This document shows, piece by piece, positions 60,642 to 64,000 of a stretch of 64,000 bases of DNA. The notes under the pieces are model-generated. The model made no database searches, was not told the DNA's origin, and saw only the letters and a program-made list of their open reading frames with translations. The position numbers and the translations under genes were made by a program. Numbering within the stretch: the stretch's first letter is position 1; each line of letters begins with the position of its first letter. The DNA is from Linanthus parryae (taxonomy: Eukaryota; Streptophyta; Magnoliopsida; Ericales; Polemoniaceae): the NCBI GenBank assembly GCA_023055425.1, contig JALGPY010000001.1, forward strand, positions 33,531,001 through 33,595,000, read 5' to 3'.

Positions 60642-60950
60642 ATTGACAATATCGAATTGGAATCTGACTCGTTGATGGGTATATCATTGTTGAAGACGGG
60701 CAATTACGGCAAGATCAAGGAACTCAACTCACTACCGGAAATGAAGGAACTTTTGGAAAGGTGCATAACTTTTTCATTCTCGTTTAGCTCGATTGTAGTA
60801 AACCATATAATCCGAGAAGGGAACAATGTATCGCACACTTTCGCTAGTACAGATTTGGTAGAAGAAGGTGTTAGTTTCGATGCAGAAACACCTATTTGTG
60901 CTACTGATGTAATTAGTCTTGATCGATGGGGATTAAATGCCCAATTTTAA
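60642..60950 (+). pseudogene. RNase H-like relic of a non-LTR retroelement
   Basis: A frame ending in TAA at 60948-60950 contains LESDSLMGISLLKTGNYG, EMKELLERC and VVNHIIREGNNVSHTFAS. This is the order and wording of the C-terminal RNase H (RVT_3) domain found in plant LINEs and related host genes. The N-terminal part of the domain is missing and no RT is nearby. Confidence 0.55.
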
Positions 60951-61191
60951 TATAATCACAGTTTTCCAAAAAAAAATCTATTACACACAAGGGTTGAAAG
61001 TTTATAATATTTTTCCTTAAAATAAACTCTTTAGGTGTACATTTTCTTTAATTTGGGCCTCAAATTTATTGCTTGCTTTAGGCCCTAAGTATCTTGGGCC
61101 GACCCTGTTTGATTATACAAAAATATTAAAATAAATAATTATCAACAATCATATCTTGACACATAGGAACTTGAATTAAAAGGGCAAAGCA

Positions 61192-61262
61192 AATGGGTGC
61201 TAGGTCAGTGGTAGATCGTTTGAAGTCCCTGCACGAGGTCCCGGATTCGAACCTGGATATAT
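61192..61262 (+). mobile_element. tRNA-derived SINE head
   Basis: The A-box ggtcagtggtagatcg and the B-box gattcgaacctgg (about 61244-61256) are well preserved and correctly spaced. The anticodon region does not form a convincing tRNA, so a SINE is preferred. The body probably continues to about 61310. Confidence 0.6.
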
Positions 61263-61480
61263 GATGTAAATTCTCAAAAAATTAAAGGGTGCAGAATATA
61301 AATTAAAAATAACATTATATCATCTATATAATAAATAAGCTATGTGTTTTCCTCCAAAAAATCTAGATAAGAAGATTCTAGCCATCTAATCCCTAAAAAT
61401 ATCTTGAGACAATTTGGTGCGTTGATTTGAATGACATTTTTTCCTACAATTTTTTTTAAATCAGTTCAGTTAAAGTATAT

Positions 61481-62361
61481 TATAGAGCTTTTGACAGAAA
61501 AATCCCTCGCAGTTTCCCTTAGTTGACACTTAGCTACATGCAGTATTGGTTTTACCACTTATCGTCTCTGCAGTTTGCAAATTTGCGACACTTAGGTCCA
61601 AATTGACTAACACCGTTAACTTCCGTTAGATAAGTGAGTGACGTTTTAGTATTTTAATACATCCAAAGGGATAGTGTGGTATTTTCTCCTTTATTTTTCT
61701 TTTCTCTTTTTTTTGTGTGTTTATACTCATCTAGTTTTATTTATATATATTTTTTCTTTTTTCTTCTTCATATATCTAATGGTAGTTAACGGTGTTAGGG
61801 CTAGTTTGGTAATGCTGTGGCGGTTTAGAAAGCTGCTGTGTAGGAAGCACTGTGAGAAAGCTGCTGTGAGAATCTACACAAAAGTGTTTGGTAAATTCCG
61901 TATATAACCTGCTCTGGAAAAATACTTTTGACATTTTGTGTTTGGTAATTAGTGCTTTAGACTTGTTGTAAATGTCGAAACGACCATTTCGGACATGATA
62001 TAATAAATACTACTATTAAAATAATATATTATTAATATTTATTAGTGGATAATGATGTCAAATAATAAATTAATCAGAAAGCAGGTCGTAGAAAGCAACA
62101 TCTCCCCTGCTTTTCAAAAGCAGCTGTGGGGAAGCAGTTGCTTTCTAGAAAGCAGAAAAATGAAAATTTACCAAACACATAAATACTGCTTTTGGATTTG
62201 AAAAGCAGCGTTCTAGAAAGCAAAAACATTACCAAACGGGCTCTTAGTCCATTTGGACCTAAGTGTTGCAATTCTACAACTGCGGAGATAAAACCAATAC
62301 TGCATGTAGCTAAGTGTCAGCGAGACGAAACTGCGAGGGAGTTTTCTGTCAAAAGTTCTAT
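61481..62361. mobile_element. Long-TIR (MULE-like) element, right arm split by a MITE
   Basis: The left arm (61481-61620) runs tatagagcttttgacagaaa through gtctctgcag to ctaacaccgttaac. The same text recurs inverted at 61784-61797 plus 62244-62361. Arms of about 135-140 bp suggest a Mutator-like non-autonomous element. No 9-bp target duplication was found, so the class is tentative. Confidence 0.65.
61798..62243. mobile_element. PIF/Harbinger (Tourist-like) MITE (446 bp)
   Basis: Ends gggctagtttggtaatg and cattaccaaacgggctc are inverted repeats flanked by TTA (61795-61797 and 62244-62246). It is inserted in the right TIR of the enclosing element and is related to 29950-30640. Confidence 0.8.
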
Positions 62362-63050
62362 AGCAAGATATTGTTTATATTTTTAAAAACCAAATCTTAT
62401 CTATTTGAACTCAAGATATTGAGATATTGTTCATATTTTCAAAACCCTGTCCTATCTAATCAAATGTGATCTGCTTCTCAAAAAAAAAAAAATTAAATGT
62501 GATCTTTATCTTATTAAATGTGATTGTCATTAATTATCTGCTCACTCAAAAAATTAAATTTGTATTAATTGATTATTAAAATTTATTTCAAGTCAAAAAT
62601 ATAAGTGAAATTTTATTTTATAAGGTGCCCTGGTCATTTGCTAGTAACAATATAATAGAAATCCCATTATAAATTATACAATTAAAATCTTTTCATTCCT
62701 CTCTACGACTACTTTTTTGTTTTCGAAAATCAACTACAAACAAAAATTACTATTTTGAAAGGATTAGAATCCGGATCTGTACATATGTACATTTCATTGG
62801 TAGAAAATCTTTTCGGTTGACACCCTAAAAAAAAGCACCATTTATTGACATGCGTTAGAAAAAAACTTGTAACACGTTAGAACGTGTTGATAATGACGTA
62901 GGTGTAGCGAATCAGATGAGGCTAACAATAAATGGAATGATCACAGATTAGTTGTCATTATCCTTAAAAAATCAATGTTGTCATTATCCATGACTGAAAC
63001 GCGTTAATCCATATATGAAGAAAGCCTATCTGCCAGTGAGTCAGAGATCA
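62362..63050. other. No gene recognised
   Basis: Very AT-rich, with a small local duplication (aaatgtgatctgcttctcaa and aaatgtgatctttatctt at 62462-62515). The last part is presumably the promoter of the gene starting at 63133. Confidence 0.35.
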
Positions 63051-63132
63051 GAGAGGGCCTTTAAGATTGTCTTTCAAAGCCTCTTCTTCTTCTTCGTTTT
63101 TTCTTTGGGATCTCAGTAATCGAACATTTGCA

Positions 63133-63276
63133 ATGGCGGCGACGTCGTCGAAGATAGATGGAATCGAAGAGCAAGAGATCTCACGAATGGAGGAAGGAGG
63201 TTCAGTCAAACCATTTGCGAAAGAAATTACCAATCATCTTTGTACCTCGCCCTGCGTTGTAACCCTAACTCAAAAG
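63133..63276 (+). CDS. First exon of an unrecognised gene
   Basis: The ATG at 63133 opens 48 codons (MAATSSKIDGIEEQEISRME, then EGGSVKPFAKEITNHLCTSP and CVVTLTQK), ending at a good donor aaaag|gtaaac (63276/63277). A CT-rich leader (tcttcttcttcttcg) precedes it, as in many plant 5' UTRs. The remaining exons lie beyond the window or are not recognisable in 63277-64000. I do not recognise the protein. Confidence 0.5.
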
Positions 63277-63822
63277 GTAAACGCTCACAAACTAAATAAA
63301 ACAAAAACGTTTCATATACGACTTGTTACATGGAACAACCTTTGATTAGATTATTCTTGTCCATTGAAAGCGATGTGTACGTTGTAAACTTGTGAACTTT
63401 GTTTCAACAACGATCTTATTATAAGATACACCTTACAGATATTTCAAGTTCTTAATTCAGATCAGAGAATATTGTGTATAATATTTTAATTTCAAAATAA
63501 GGTCGTAGCCATGCACATATCTCAACAAGAGTATGCAAGATTGAATGGCCAATTCCCTTCTCCATCTTCGATAGGATTGTATATTTGTAACCCTAAATAT
63601 TGTGAATAGGAGGTGCCGTGGATAAAGTGTTGTTGATAGATGCATGTAAGTTTTGTTAAACTATGCAAATGTGATTCTATTATAGTCCTCTCAATTGCGA
63701 TTCAGTCAGCCAATTTTTCTCAGGCTGGTTTACTTGGTGCAGTTTGTAGGTTATTGCACTAGACCTAGAATTTTTCCGGTGCGCACTCGAAGCGTAACGC
63801 TGTGAGTTCTCATGTCAAAATG

Positions 63823-63848
63823 ATGTATGTATGTATGTATGTATGTAT
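63823..63848. repeat. (ATGT)n microsatellite
   Basis: About six atgt units, in the presumed intron of the last gene. Confidence 0.9.
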
Positions 63849-64000
63849 GGGGATTTCTTCTTAAATAACTCTTGATATTCTGGGGAATGTTTATTAGGTG
63901 ATTAAAGAGTATTCTGGTCCGAGTTTTCTCAAGTTAGTTTACTTTTATGCTATGAGTTTTAGTCTAAAACTACGCATCTGAATGGTGGCGGCTGTTCTAG

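Noticed and set aside
61192..61262. Functional tRNA gene
   Set aside because: The A and B boxes are good, but the anticodon arm and acceptor stem do not pair, so a SINE head is more likely.
1..64000. CRISPR array, phage or bacterial operon
   Set aside because: All supported genes are spliced plant genes or plant transposons; no regular spacer-repeat array is present.

Overview
The window is nuclear DNA of a flowering plant, most likely a eudicot. It is AT-rich, its genes are split by short GT-AG introns, and it carries typical plant transposon families. I cannot name the species. Every base count and alignment here was made by eye.

Layout. 1-4.46 kb: repeats and probable intron sequence to the left of a single RER1 first exon (minus strand, 4463-4836). 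5.2-7.8 kb: a decayed, unrecognised gene-like tract. 8.7-10.4 kb: two hAT-type MITEs and two (TA)n microsatellites. 10.37-20.32 kb: a giant palindrome made of two inverted copies of a composite Helitron, the second inserted inside the first. 20.3-29.5 kb: a complete PTEN2-type phosphatase gene (plus), with a short Helitron in its upstream region. 31.1-38.7 kb: a complete 12-exon small-RNA-degrading nuclease (SDN) gene (minus). 40-45 kb: mostly non-coding, with one candidate 39-residue ORF. 45.4-47.0 kb: a complete single-exon F-box/LRR gene of the SKIP2/VFB family (minus). 47.7-50.0 kb: a broken L1-type LINE split by a MITE. 50.5-58.0 kb: a Ty1/copia element (minus) with both LTRs and a 5-bp target duplication, itself filled by younger nested insertions. 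58-63 kb: MITEs, a SINE head, an RNase H relic and a nested long-TIR element. 63.1 kb to the end: the first exon of an unrecognised gene running off the window.

PTEN2, SDN and SKIP2/VFB lie next to each other. From memory of the Arabidopsis map, the same three families are neighbours at AT3G50080-AT3G50110, and SDN3/SKIP2 at AT5G67240/50. The genic backbone is therefore probably an old syntenic block that transposons have filled in.

The most unusual object is the Helitron palindrome. A small Helitron (H2, 377 bp) sits 3 bp upstream of a larger gene-fragment-bearing Helitron (H1, about 4.6 kb). The pair appears to have moved as one unit, from the TC end of H2 to the CTAG end of H1, and then inserted in inverse orientation at an A|T dinucleotide inside the H2 part of another copy. 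The result is 4.76-kb inverted arms around a 208-bp loop, ending a few hundred bases upstream of PTEN2.
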